From: Cohnella sp. CFH 77786
Lineage (GTDB): Bacteria > Bacillota > Bacilli > Paenibacillales > Paenibacillaceae
Direction of reading: 5' to 3'
Length of the DNA stretch: 64,000 nucleotides
Assembly (NCBI RefSeq): GCF_019400745.1
Contig: NZ_WJIB01000005.1
Coordinates: forward strand, 124,001-188,000
Part shown: piece after piece, positions 33,682 to 42,422 of the stretch
Layout: each line of letters begins with the position of its first letter
Numbering within the stretch: the first letter of the stretch is position 1
Notes under the pieces: generated by a model
The model's input: only the letters and a program-made list of their open reading frames with translations
Told to the model about the DNA's origin: nothing
Databases searched by the model: none
Position numbers and translations under genes: made by a program

Positions 33682-34551
33682 TCATTCGGCTGCATCCCAA
33701 GTTTCCGGCAGCATCGCCATGAAGGCGCGAAGAGCGCTTCCGGCGAACGAGTCCTTGCGGGTGACGAATTCGGTCTTCATCCGGTTGATCGAATCGGGCA
33801 GCGCATGGGCGCGGATTGTCCCGTCCATCATTTGCTTGGGCGCGACTGCGCGGGGGAGGAGGGTGATGCCCAGTCCGGCCGCTACGCCCCCGATGATCGC
33901 TTCGAGCGTGCCGAGCTCCATGACGACCGGTTGCGGATGGCCTCCGGAGACCACCCATTTCTCAAGGACTTCGCGGTAGGAACAACCCATGTTGTAGACG
34001 AGGATGGGCTTCGCGACCGCTTCTTCCAGGCTGGTCATGGACGCCGCGGACAGGATCGCCACTTCCTCTTCGAAGACGGCAACGGATTGCAGATCCGGAT
34101 GCTCGCAGGGAATGCCGACGAAGGCGGCGTCCAGCTCGTAATGCAGCACCTTCTCCATAAGGAGCGGCGAATGGCCCGTCTCGAGCGACAATCGTACGTT
34201 CGGGTACTTCGTATGGTAAGCGGTGAGCAGGCCGGGCAGCCGCAAAGCCGCGGCGGTCTGCGTGGAACCGAGCCGAAGCGGGCCGGCCGGCTCCAGGGCG
34301 GACGAGAGGGCTAAGGCCGCTTCGTCGAGCAGGCCGACGACTTTGTCCGCGTATTCAAGCAGCGTCCTGCCGCCCGCAGAGAGCGTCATGCCCCGGTTGT
34401 GGCGCAAGAACAGCGGCGTGCCCAGTTCGTTCTCCAAGTGCCGGATTCGGGCCGTAACGTTCGATTGCACGTAACCGAGACGGGCGGCGGCTTTGGTCAC
34501 CGAACCTTCCCGGGCGACCATTTGAAAGACACGCAGATCCGAGCTTTCCAT
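33682..34551 (-). CDS. LysR-family transcriptional regulator
   Basis: 289 residues. The winged helix-turn-helix (about 1-60; DLRVFQMVAREGSVTKAAAR, NVTARIRHLENELGTPLF) is followed by a two-lobed LysR effector domain (about 90-285; HSPLLMEKVL, GIPCEHPDLQ). It is transcribed away from an EamA-family transporter gene, the usual geometry for a regulator and its target; the ligand is unknown. The start at ATG 34551 uses GGAGG 8 bases upstream. Confidence 0.9.
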   Translation of the reverse strand: MESSDLRVFQMVAREGSVTKAAARLGYVQSNVTARIRHLENELGTPLFLRHNRGMTLSAGGRTLLEYADKVVGLLDEAALALSSALEPAGPLRLGSTQTAAALRLPGLLTAYHTKYPNVRLSLETGHSPLLMEKVLHYELDAAFVGIPCEHPDLQSVAVFEEEVAILSAASMTSLEEAVAKPILVYNMGCSYREVLEKWVVSGGHPQPVVMELGTLEAIIGGVAAGLGITLLPRAVAPKQMMDGTIRAHALPDSINRMKTEFVTRKDSFAGSALRAFMAMLPETWDAAE

Positions 34552-34675
34552 GCGGGTAACCTCCGTTCTTGATCTGATATCGTTAGAGATGATATCCAGA
34601 ATCGTTAACAATCATTATACAGAAAAGCTCCCCTCCTTTAAAATAGGGACGACAATAGGAAGGGGAGGATGTCCA
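34552..34675. promoter_or_regulatory. LysR/EamA divergent control region
   Basis: Two GATATC hexamers (34576-34581 and 34591-34596) are 9 bp apart and two TCGTTA repeats follow, a plausible LysR binding region. A -10-like TTATAC is at 34615-34620 on the plus strand. Confidence 0.45.
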
Positions 34676-35533
34676 ATGAATCGTTGGAAATATACCGGGC
34701 TCATTCTGTTTACGACGTTGCTGATGGGGAGCGCGTTTCCGGTCGGCAAAATGGGGATCGCTTACGCGCCGCCTTTCCTGCTGATGGGGCTGCGCTTCCT
34801 TCTGGCCGGAGGAGCGCTCACGTTCATCACCAATGGAAAACTTCGTCCTCGAGGGGGAAAGCAATGGCTCCAGGCGGCTGCGGTCGGCTTGTTCCAATCC
34901 GCCGGCGTCATGGGCTGCGCGTATTACAGCATGAGATGGATCACGTCGGGAGAGTCGGCGATCCTCACGTGCACCAATCCGCTGCTGGTCGTCGTTTTCG
35001 GCTCGCTGTCCGCCGGAGTCCAATACCGGCCCATTCAATGGTTGGGCGTATTCGCCGGTTTCGCGGGCGTCGCCTTTAGCTTCGGCTTTCATATCGGTAT
35101 GCAGCCGGGCACGTTCATCGGATTTGCCGGAGCGGTCTGTTTCGCGGCCGCGACCCTGCTAATCAAGCGTTGGGGAGCGGCGTTCGACATGACGGTGCTC
35201 GCGGCCTGGCAAATGGTGTTCGGCGGTCTCATACTGCTCGCGTTAAGCGCGCTGACGGAGCAGCCCCATTTCGCGCTGAACGCCGCATCCATTACCATCC
35301 TGCTTTGGCTGGCCGCGATGTGCTCAATCGTCCAGTTTACCCTCTGGTTCTACCTCTTGCAGCAAACCGAACCCGGCAAAACGAGCTCGTTCCTGTTCCT
35401 CGTACCGATTTTCGGCGTTCTGTGCAGTTGGATCCTCCTCGGGGAGCAAGTCGGCCGGGAAACGTACGCGGGGGGAGCGCTCGTCTGCCTCGGCATCTAT
35501 CTGGTCAACCGAAGGCAGCGGGATTCGCGTTGA
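34676..35533 (+). CDS. EamA-family (DMT) transporter
   Basis: 285 residues with ten membrane helices in two EamA repeats (MGSAFPVGKMGIAYAPPFLL; later FVFLVPIFGV-like SFLFLVPIFGVLCSWILLGE, LVCLGIYLVNRR). Such proteins usually export amino acids or small metabolites. The start is ATG 34676 behind AGGGGAGG. Its likely regulator is the divergent LysR protein. The substrate cannot be inferred. Confidence 0.88.
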   Translation: MNRWKYTGLILFTTLLMGSAFPVGKMGIAYAPPFLLMGLRFLLAGGALTFITNGKLRPRGGKQWLQAAAVGLFQSAGVMGCAYYSMRWITSGESAILTCTNPLLVVVFGSLSAGVQYRPIQWLGVFAGFAGVAFSFGFHIGMQPGTFIGFAGAVCFAAATLLIKRWGAAFDMTVLAAWQMVFGGLILLALSALTEQPHFALNAASITILLWLAAMCSIVQFTLWFYLLQQTEPGKTSSFLFLVPIFGVLCSWILLGEQVGRETYAGGALVCLGIYLVNRRQRDSR

Positions 35534-35560
35534 TTAAGCCCCCCGCGCGATGGCAATAAC
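35531..35560 (+). promoter_or_regulatory. Possible sigma-G-like promoter of the germination operon
   Basis: TGATTA, a 17-bp spacer and CAATAAC resemble forespore sigma-G elements (TGNATA / CATNNTA), though the -10 fits loosely. Position just before a GerA-type operon makes forespore expression expected. Confidence 0.3.
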
Positions 35561-35588
35561 TGTAGAACGGAAAGGAGGGACCCCGTCC

Positions 35589-36725
35589 ATGACGACACCC
35601 GCATCCGCGCCCGTGTCCGTTCGGCAGTTTACCATCCTCGTCTTCCTGTATACGGTCGGCACGACGATCCTGGTCATACCGGCGGGGCTAGCCGCCGTAG
35701 CCAAGCAGGATGCCTGGATCGCTTCCCTCTTGGGCTTGCTGTTCAATTTGGCAGCCGTCTTCTTCTATCTCCGTTTTTCCCGCAGTTTTCCGGATATGAC
35801 ACTCGCGCAATATTACGAACGGGTGTACGGACGGTGGCTCGGCAAGCTTTTCACGCTCTCTTTCGTTTTTTTCTCGTTCATCGGGGCGGCGACCGTTTTG
35901 TTTTATTTGGGCAATTTCATCAACACCCAGGTCATGCCGAAAACCCCGATCCAGGCGATTAGTATTCTGTTCATCTTGATCGTCGCGATGGGGCTCCGGC
36001 TTGGTTTGGAGGCGATCGCCAAAGCGGGTGAGATCCTGTTTCCGTGGATCGTCCTGCTGTTCTTCATCCTGATCGCCTGCCTGCTGCCCCAAGTCGAAGT
36101 TCACAAGCTGCTGCCGATGTTCGAGGCCGACGTTTCCTCCTTGTTGAAGGGCGCCGTTTCCGTGACGGGCACTTCCGCGCTTCCTTTTATCGTTTTTTTA
36201 ATGTTTTACCCGGCCTTCGTGGCGAATCGGAAAAAAGCAGGCAGAGGGTTCGTGGCGGGCACGATCGCCGGCGGACTTTTCATCGCGGCCATCACGTTTC
36301 TGTCGGTGGCCGTGCTGGGCGCGGATATCAGCGAGAGGCAGATGTATCCCAGCTTCTCCCTCGCCAAGAGGATCAATATCGGCAACTTCTTCGCACGGGT
36401 CGAAATCCTGATCGCCGCGATCTGGTTCATCACCGTCTATTTCAAGATCCTCTTCTACCTCTACGGGTGCGTCGCGGGGCTCGCCCAGCTGCTGGGTATC
36501 GGCGATTACCGCGCTTTGGTTCTGCCCATGGGCATGATTTTGGTCGTTTATTCTCAAGTCGTCTACCCGAACGTCGTCTACGCGGCGGAGTTCGACCGGA
36601 CGGTATGGATTCCTTATATTCTGACTTACGGGCTTGTCATTCCGATCGCCACTTGGGCCGTCGGGCGGCTGCGTCATCGGATGCGGGGCAAACCAACAGC
36701 GACGAGCGGAGATGTGGGCGAATGA
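35589..36725 (+). CDS. GerAB/GerKB-family germinant-receptor permease subunit
   Basis: 378 residues, ten predicted membrane helices. It belongs to the endospore germination permease group (APC superfamily): the N-terminal SVRQFTILVFLYTVGTTILVIPAGLAA-type helix, the central ILFPWIVLLFFILIACLLP and the ALPFIVFLMFYPAF segment. Within a GerA-type receptor the B subunit binds the germinant in the spore inner membrane. The start is ATG 35589 with AAAGGAGGG upstream. Its stop overlaps the next start (ATGA, 36722-36725). Confidence 0.88.
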   Translation: MTTPASAPVSVRQFTILVFLYTVGTTILVIPAGLAAVAKQDAWIASLLGLLFNLAAVFFYLRFSRSFPDMTLAQYYERVYGRWLGKLFTLSFVFFSFIGAATVLFYLGNFINTQVMPKTPIQAISILFILIVAMGLRLGLEAIAKAGEILFPWIVLLFFILIACLLPQVEVHKLLPMFEADVSSLLKGAVSVTGTSALPFIVFLMFYPAFVANRKKAGRGFVAGTIAGGLFIAAITFLSVAVLGADISERQMYPSFSLAKRINIGNFFARVEILIAAIWFITVYFKILFYLYGCVAGLAQLLGIGDYRALVLPMGMILVVYSQVVYPNVVYAAEFDRTVWIPYILTYGLVIPIATWAVGRLRHRMRGKPTATSGDVGE

Positions 36726-38299
36726 AGAGAGGGGTGCTCAAGCTTCTTCTGAAAGCAGGCAAACGCATAAGACGTTCCTCCCATCCGACGTCCGAACCGT
36801 CCGTCGCTCCGCGAGCGCAGGAAACCGGTCTCGATCGCCGTTTCGAGCAAATCAGCACCGCCTTGGGAGCCAGCTCCGATCTGGTGCTCAAAGAAATCCG
36901 GCTCGGCGGGGCGGCGGGACCGCGGGTGGGCGCGGCGTATTTGGACGGCTTGAGCGATACGAGGCAGCTGTTTCAATCCCTTCACGGGAACGACCGCCCT
37001 CTGGAGGAGTGGTTAAACGCTTCTCCGGAAGCGGTATTGGAGGAATTGAGAAGAACGGTTCTCGCAGTGGGCGATATCAAGGTCATCGACGGAATCGAGA
37101 ACGCGGTACCGGCGGTTCTGGCGGGAGAAACGGCATTGTTCGCGGACGGCTGCGCGCAGGCGCTTACGCTGGGTACGTCCGGCGGGGAGAAGCGCGGAGT
37201 CGAAGAGCCGAACACGCAATCCGTCATCCGGGGCCCGCGCGAAGGCTTTACGGAACTGCTGCGGACCAATACGGCTCTGGTCAGAAGGAAGATCCGCGAC
37301 GCGCGGCTCCGGATCGATGGCAGGCAGATCGGCCGGGTTACCAAAACGGACGTGGCCGTCATGTATTTGAAGGGCTTCGCGAGCGAAGCCGTCGTCGCGG
37401 AAGTGCACGACCGACTCGATCGGATCGACACGGACGCCATTCTGGAGAGCGGGTATATCGAAGAATTCATCCAAGACCACGCGTTCTCGCCCTTCCCGAC
37501 GATCTACAATACCGAACGACCGGATACGGTGGCGGCGGGACTCCTGGAAGGCCGCGTCGCCATCTTCGTGAACGGAACGCCGTTCGTGTTGCTGGTACCC
37601 GCGTTGTTCACGCAATATTTCCAGGCGCCGGAGGACTACTACCAGCGCGCCGATTTCAGCAGCCTGCTGCGGATATTGCGCCTGACCAGCTTCTTTGTCG
37701 CGCTGCTGGCGCCTTCGCTCTACATCGCCGTCACCACCTTCCACCAGGAGCTGCTGCCGACTCCGCTGCTGATCGGCCTGGCCGGGCAGAGGGAAGGAGT
37801 ACCTTTTCCGGCGTTCATTGAAGCTCTGATGATGGAAATCACGTTCGAAATCCTGCGGGAAGCCGGGGTCCGGATGCCCAAAGCGATCGGCCAGTCCGTC
37901 TCGATCGTCGGAACGCTCGTCATTGGCCAAGCCGCCGTCGAAGCGGGGCTCGTATCGCCGGCGATGGTGATCGTCGTCTCGATCACGGCGATTTCCAATT
38001 TCGTCGTGCCCGCCTTCAATATGGCCATCTCTTTGCGCATCCTCCGGTTTCTGTTCATGGGGGTTGCCGCGTCCTTCGGGCTGTTCGGGGTCGTGGTCGG
38101 CTTGATTGGCCTCGTGCTCCATCTGTGCAGCCTGAAATCGTTCGGCGTCTCCTACATGGCGCCGTACGCTCCGTTAATACGGGCCGACCAGAAAGACTCG
38201 CTTCTCCGTCTGCCGGTTTGGGCGCTTCGCACGAGGCCGCGGTCCATCCCGAACTCAAACCCCGTACGCCAGGCGCCGAAGGGTGGCAACCCGTCATGA
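36722..38299 (+). CDS. GerAA/GerKA-family germinant-receptor subunit
   Basis: 525 residues. The N-terminal cytosolic region (about 1-245) contains the two-lobed GerA domain (SDLVLKEIRLGG, VAVMYLKGFASE, IEEFIQDHAFSPFPTIYNTERPD); the C-terminal half has about five membrane helices (LLVPALFTQYFQAPEDYYQR preceding them, LLPTPLLIGLAGQREGVPFP, MEITFEILREAGVRMP). GerA A-subunits form the ion channel opened by germinants. The ATG overlaps the upstream stop and its own stop overlaps the next ATG, so B-A-C subunits are translationally coupled. Confidence 0.92.
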   Translation: MKRGVLKLLLKAGKRIRRSSHPTSEPSVAPRAQETGLDRRFEQISTALGASSDLVLKEIRLGGAAGPRVGAAYLDGLSDTRQLFQSLHGNDRPLEEWLNASPEAVLEELRRTVLAVGDIKVIDGIENAVPAVLAGETALFADGCAQALTLGTSGGEKRGVEEPNTQSVIRGPREGFTELLRTNTALVRRKIRDARLRIDGRQIGRVTKTDVAVMYLKGFASEAVVAEVHDRLDRIDTDAILESGYIEEFIQDHAFSPFPTIYNTERPDTVAAGLLEGRVAIFVNGTPFVLLVPALFTQYFQAPEDYYQRADFSSLLRILRLTSFFVALLAPSLYIAVTTFHQELLPTPLLIGLAGQREGVPFPAFIEALMMEITFEILREAGVRMPKAIGQSVSIVGTLVIGQAAVEAGLVSPAMVIVVSITAISNFVVPAFNMAISLRILRFLFMGVAASFGLFGVVVGLIGLVLHLCSLKSFGVSYMAPYAPLIRADQKDSLLRLPVWALRTRPRSIPNSNPVRQAPKGGNPS

Positions 38300-39522
38300 G
38301 CCGGCGGTTAGAGGGAGGGGGTGCGCTAGCGTCCGCCGTACTTCTGTTCGAACTGCTGCTCGGATTGCTGCTGCTGACCGGCTGTTGGAACCGCAGGGAG
38401 CTTAACGAGCTTGCAATCGCTGCCGCCATGGGCATGGATAAAGCGGCAGACGGCTACCGGATCTCGATTCAGATCATCAATCCGGGAGAAATCGCGGCCA
38501 AGAAAGGCGGGGGCATGATGTCGCCGGTCGTGACGTACGCGGCTTCCGGCCATACCGTCATGGATGCGCTCCGCAAAATGTCGACGGAGATGCCCAGGGA
38601 AATCTATTTGGCCCATCTCCGCATTCTGGTGATCGGTGAGTCGCTGGCCCGGCAAGGGATCGGCAAAGTGCTGGACGTACTGTCGCGATACCACGAAGTC
38701 CGGACCGACTTCCATATCGTCGCCGCCAGAGACCGGACGGCCGAAGAAGTCTTGAGCTCGCTTACCGCGCTGGAGAAAATACCGGCAAACCGCCTGTACA
38801 CTTCCTTGGATTTGTCCGAGAAAATTTGGGCGACCACCGGCAAAACGAATTTGGATACGCTGATCTCCGCCATTGGCAGCGAAGGCCAGGGAGCGGTCAT
38901 GACCGGCATCGAAATCGTGGGCGACCCGGAAAACGGCCGGACCGTGGAACAGCTTAAGCGGACGACACCGTCTCCGCTCTTGCGGTTTTCGGGTTTAGGC
39001 GTCATGCGTCAGGACAAGCTGGAAGGGTGGTTGGGCGAGCGGGAGAGCAAGGGGCTGGGCTATACGAGGGGCAACCTGGCGGGTGCTCCGATCTCGTTCC
39101 CTTGTCCCCGCGGCGGTTACATCGGCGTGGAGCTCATCCGCATGAAATCGGACGTCCGTGGAGAAGTGAAGGCGGGGAAACCCGTCGGTTCGGTCCGGAT
39201 CCGGGCGGAAGGCAATTTGTCGGAGGTCGAGTGCGAAACGGACGTGTTGAAGTTGGGATCCATATCAGAGTTGGAGAAAGAGACGGAGAACGAGATCCGG
39301 ACATCGGTTCTGGAGGCCGTCCGACGAGTCCAGCGGGAATACCGATCGGACATCTTCGGGTTCGGGGAAGCGCTCCATCGCGCGAAACCCGCCGCTTGGA
39401 AGAAGTGGAAGCGGGATTGGCCGCGGATGTTCGCAGGCCTGGAAGTCAAGGTGAACGTGGACGTCAAGATCAGACGGATCGGCACGGTGGGCGATCCCGT
39501 CGTCCAAAAACTGGAGGAGTAG
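38296..39522 (+). CDS. GerAC-family germinant-receptor lipoprotein
   Basis: 408 residues. A signal peptide ends in the lipobox LLTGC, so the mature protein is a lipoprotein facing the intermembrane side of the spore. The CWNRRELNELAIAAAMGMDK start and the central MPREIYLAHLRILVIGESLA block are characteristic of GerAC/GerKC. The third subunit is needed for receptor function. The start ATG 38296 overlaps the GerAA stop by 4 bp. Confidence 0.9.
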   Translation: MSRRLEGGGALASAVLLFELLLGLLLLTGCWNRRELNELAIAAAMGMDKAADGYRISIQIINPGEIAAKKGGGMMSPVVTYAASGHTVMDALRKMSTEMPREIYLAHLRILVIGESLARQGIGKVLDVLSRYHEVRTDFHIVAARDRTAEEVLSSLTALEKIPANRLYTSLDLSEKIWATTGKTNLDTLISAIGSEGQGAVMTGIEIVGDPENGRTVEQLKRTTPSPLLRFSGLGVMRQDKLEGWLGERESKGLGYTRGNLAGAPISFPCPRGGYIGVELIRMKSDVRGEVKAGKPVGSVRIRAEGNLSEVECETDVLKLGSISELEKETENEIRTSVLEAVRRVQREYRSDIFGFGEALHRAKPAAWKKWKRDWPRMFAGLEVKVNVDVKIRRIGTVGDPVVQKLEE

Positions 39523-39525
39523 CCT

Positions 39526-39750
39526 GTGGTTTGGTCCATATTCGTGATCATCGGCGCTGCCGCGATCTGCTGGATCGACGTGCCCCGGCTGCGCAGGAAC
39601 AAAGCGGTTAAAGAACGGTGGGCGTTCGGTGTGCTGCTGACTGTCGCCGCGGGGCTCGGCATCGCGCAAAGCATGCGCGTCCGGCTGCCGAATCCGCTGG
39701 ATTGGATCTTCTCGGTATTCCGGCCGATCAGCGATTGGATGTCCCTTTAA
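39526..39750 (+). CDS. Small membrane protein at the end of the ger operon
   Basis: 74 residues, GTG start, 3 bp after the GerAC gene. It has two hydrophobic segments (MVWSIFVIIGAAAICWID and FGVLLTVAAGLGIAQSM) separated by a basic loop. Short two-helix proteins are often found with gerA-type operons (the D subunits), and this may be one. No sequence motif identifies it. Confidence 0.55.
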   Translation: MVWSIFVIIGAAAICWIDVPRLRRNKAVKERWAFGVLLTVAAGLGIAQSMRVRLPNPLDWIFSVFRPISDWMSL

Positions 39751-39872
39751 AGAATAGCCGGTTTCTTGCAGCCGGATATTCGTGTTTCGAAATCGTTCGT
39801 ATGGATCTCTGCTTGATCGAACAGACGTTCTCGTTTATAATGGAGAAAACGACGATCAAGGAGGCCGTGATC

Positions 39873-40082
39873 ATGTCGTCCGTCCCTATCGAGAAATACA
39901 TCGGCCGGAGAGCGGAAATCATCTACCAGGACAGCAAGGGGAATTTCACCAAGAGACGCGTATCCGTCTATTCCGTGCGCAACGGCAAGGTCCGGGTATT
40001 GGACTGGGGGAAGAAGTCCTTCCGGACGCTGGCGAAGGATCGAATTCTGAGCGCGCTGCCGATCGTCGGCCGCGCCGTGTAA
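39873..40082 (+). CDS. WYL-like mini-protein
   Basis: 69 residues, starting at ATG 39873 behind a perfect AAGGAGG. The sequence (RAEIIYQDSKGNFTKRRVSV...GKVRVLDWGKKSFRTLAKDRI) follows the WYL-domain pattern of short beta strands with a terminal FRTLxxDRI. WYL domains bind ligands or nucleic acids within regulators, but here the domain stands alone. It is 23 bp upstream of an AraC-type gene with its own ribosome site, so the two may be co-transcribed. Confidence 0.6.
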   Translation: MSSVPIEKYIGRRAEIIYQDSKGNFTKRRVSVYSVRNGKVRVLDWGKKSFRTLAKDRILSALPIVGRAV

Positions 40083-40105
40083 GGCCGCAGGGAGGAGCAT
40101 GCCGC

Positions 40106-40897
40106 TTGGGGGTCCGGTATTCCGAAATCGACGCCGTCATCGCCTACATTCACCAACATCTCCATGACCCGCTTCCGCTTTCCCGGCTGGCGGGTTACGT
40201 CGCATACAGTCCGTTCCATTTCACTCGCATTTTCAAGGAAAGAACCGGCCTCTCGCCCCAGTATTACGTTTCCTCGCTCCGCCTGCAGAAGGCCAAGGAG
40301 CTGCTGCTCCGCACGAACATGAGCATTCGGGACATCGGCTTGGAAATCGGCCAGCAGAGCCTGGGGACGTTCACCACCCGGTTTACGGAGAAGGTGGGCG
40401 TGACGCCGTCCGAGTTCCGGAACTCCGCGCCTCAAGCGGAGAACCATTTCCGCGCTCTCCAGCAGCTGAAGATGTGGACGGAGCCGCTGCCCGAGTCCAA
40501 CCTTTTCTCCAGCGTGGAAGGAACCGTACGGGCGGAAGTTCCTTTCGAGGGCATCATCCTGATCGGCCTGTTCGCCAAGCCGATTCCCGAAGGTATTCCC
40601 TTGTACGGCACGCTCCTATCGTCTCTCGGGAACTTTCGTTTCACGGGCGTCCGACCGGGCGTCTATCATTTGATGGCGACATCGGTGTCCTGGAAGATGC
40701 AAGCGTCGGACTTCCTGCTTCCGTATGCGACCTTGCGCTCCTGGTCCAAAGAACCGATCCTCACAGCCCCCGGCTTCGCGGTCCCGCACCAAGAGATTTT
40801 CCTTCACCCGCCCCGGCTCGACGATCCGCCGATCCTCATCTCCCTGCCTTTGCTGATGAACCAATTCTTGCACCGTATGTTCCAACATAGCCGGTAG
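40106..40897 (+). CDS. AraC-family transcriptional regulator with C-terminal effector domain
   Basis: 263 residues. Two AraC helix-turn-helices are at the N-terminus (about 8-105; LSRLAGYVAYSPFHFTRIFK, then IRDIGLEIGQQSLGTFTTRF). The remaining 150 residues are a small-molecule-binding-like region of unclear family. HTH-first AraC proteins are often drug or stress regulators. The start is TTG 40106, supported by GGGAGGAG 8 bases before; an ATG at 40098 is out of frame. An MFS exporter gene lies 100 bp downstream and may be its target. Confidence 0.8.
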   Translation: MGVRYSEIDAVIAYIHQHLHDPLPLSRLAGYVAYSPFHFTRIFKERTGLSPQYYVSSLRLQKAKELLLRTNMSIRDIGLEIGQQSLGTFTTRFTEKVGVTPSEFRNSAPQAENHFRALQQLKMWTEPLPESNLFSSVEGTVRAEVPFEGIILIGLFAKPIPEGIPLYGTLLSSLGNFRFTGVRPGVYHLMATSVSWKMQASDFLLPYATLRSWSKEPILTAPGFAVPHQEIFLHPPRLDDPPILISLPLLMNQFLHRMFQHSR

Positions 40898-40996
40898 ACG
40901 GAAATCCCATAGACCGCAATCGATAAGAAACCCGGATGATGGAGACATGGTAGGATAAGAGAAAATCAAGCGTGCCATGGGAAAGGAAGAGAGAGA

Positions 40997-42400
40997 ATGC
41001 GTCCAGTGGAGAGTCAATCCCGGTCCGCAGGGAACCATGCGGAAATCCGCAAGAGCGTTCCGTGGATCTATTATGTGATCTTCTTCGCCGTCCTGAACGA
41101 ATCGGTGTTCAACGTGTCGACCCCCAGCATCGCCAAGCAGTTCGCTTTGGACGAATCCGGCGTCAGTTGGGTCGTCACCATCTTTTTTATCGTGATCGGC
41201 GTCGGGATGGTCGTGTTCGGGAAACTGTCCGACATGTACAGCATCAAGAAGCTGATTTCGATCGGAATCGTCCTCTATGCCGCGGGATCCGTCCTGGGTT
41301 TCGCGCTGCAGATCTGGTACCCCGCCGTCATCTTGGCCCGGGCGATCCAGGGCGCCGGCTGCGCCGCCATTCCGGCCCTCGTCTTCGTAATGGTCGCCAG
41401 GTTTTTCTCGGCGGAAGAGCGGGGGAAGATTTTCGGCATCATCACTTCGACCGTTTCGTTCGCGATCGGCATCGGACCGGTTCTGGGGGGATTCATCGCC
41501 GGCTCCTTCCATTGGGCTTATCTGTTTCTCGTTCCGCTTCCGATCGTGGCCGCCATCCCTTTCTTCCGGCGCTACTTGCCGAAGGAACCCCGCAGTCCCG
41601 GCAAGTTGGACATCGTCGGCGCGTTGCTTCTCAGCCTGTCCGTGTCGATGGTCGTCTTGTTTACGACAGAAGGAAGCTGGCTCTATATGGCCGCGGCTTT
41701 AGCCGCACTCCTCTTGTTCGTCGTGCAGATCCGCCGGGCGCAAGACCCGTTCGTCGAACCCGCGTTGTTCGCCAATTCGCTGTACCGCAGCGGGCTGATC
41801 ATCGGTTTTCTCATCTTCGGCACGGTCATGTCTTCGATGTTCGTCGTTCCCTTGATGCTTAGCAAAATGTACGGCCTGGACACGTCGAACATCGGGCTCA
41901 TCATGTTCCCGGGCGCTTTCAGCGCGGTCATCTTCGGCAAGGTCGCCGGGAATTTGACCGTCAAACGAGGCAGCCATTTCGTCATCTACTTGGGACTTGT
42001 CTTGTTGGCCGTCAGCTTCCTGCTGCAATCGTCCTCGATCGGCTTGTGGGTATGGTATATCGGAGCCGCCCTTGTTATGATGTATATCGGGTTTTCCTTC
42101 GTGCAGACGGCGCTTGCGGAAAGCGTGACGCAAATATTGCCGGGCAGCCAGATCGGCGTCGGCATGGGCTTCTTCAATATGATCTCGACGATCTCCGGCG
42201 CGGTCGTCACGGCGTTAGTCGCCAAAGCGCTGGAAGTCAAGCTGCTCGCGTTTCCGTTTCATCCGTTCATCGCCGATGCGGACGCCAGCATGTACGGCAA
42301 CCTGATTCTGATCCTGAGCTTCGTCGTCGCGGGAAGCGCCGTGCTTTATCTGGTCACGTTCGGAAGGAAAGCTTCGCAGGCCATTCAAGATCCGGCTTGA
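40997..42400 (+). CDS. MFS drug-exporter-type transporter (DHA2, 14 helices)
   Basis: 467 residues with fourteen predicted membrane helices. MFS motif A appears as GKLSDMYSIKKL, and motif C-like GIGPVLGGFIAG lies in helix 5, a mark of antiporters that export drugs (TetA(L)/QacA group). It starts at ATG 40997 with GGAAGAGAG upstream. A kinase-like gene of the APH family follows after 22 bp, which suggests a small resistance operon. Confidence 0.87.
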   Translation: MRPVESQSRSAGNHAEIRKSVPWIYYVIFFAVLNESVFNVSTPSIAKQFALDESGVSWVVTIFFIVIGVGMVVFGKLSDMYSIKKLISIGIVLYAAGSVLGFALQIWYPAVILARAIQGAGCAAIPALVFVMVARFFSAEERGKIFGIITSTVSFAIGIGPVLGGFIAGSFHWAYLFLVPLPIVAAIPFFRRYLPKEPRSPGKLDIVGALLLSLSVSMVVLFTTEGSWLYMAAALAALLLFVVQIRRAQDPFVEPALFANSLYRSGLIIGFLIFGTVMSSMFVVPLMLSKMYGLDTSNIGLIMFPGAFSAVIFGKVAGNLTVKRGSHFVIYLGLVLLAVSFLLQSSSIGLWVWYIGAALVMMYIGFSFVQTALAESVTQILPGSQIGVGMGFFNMISTISGAVVTALVAKALEVKLLAFPFHPFIADADASMYGNLILILSFVVAGSAVLYLVTFGRKASQAIQDPA

Positions 42401-42422
42401 CCGGAAGTGAAGGAGATGGGGA

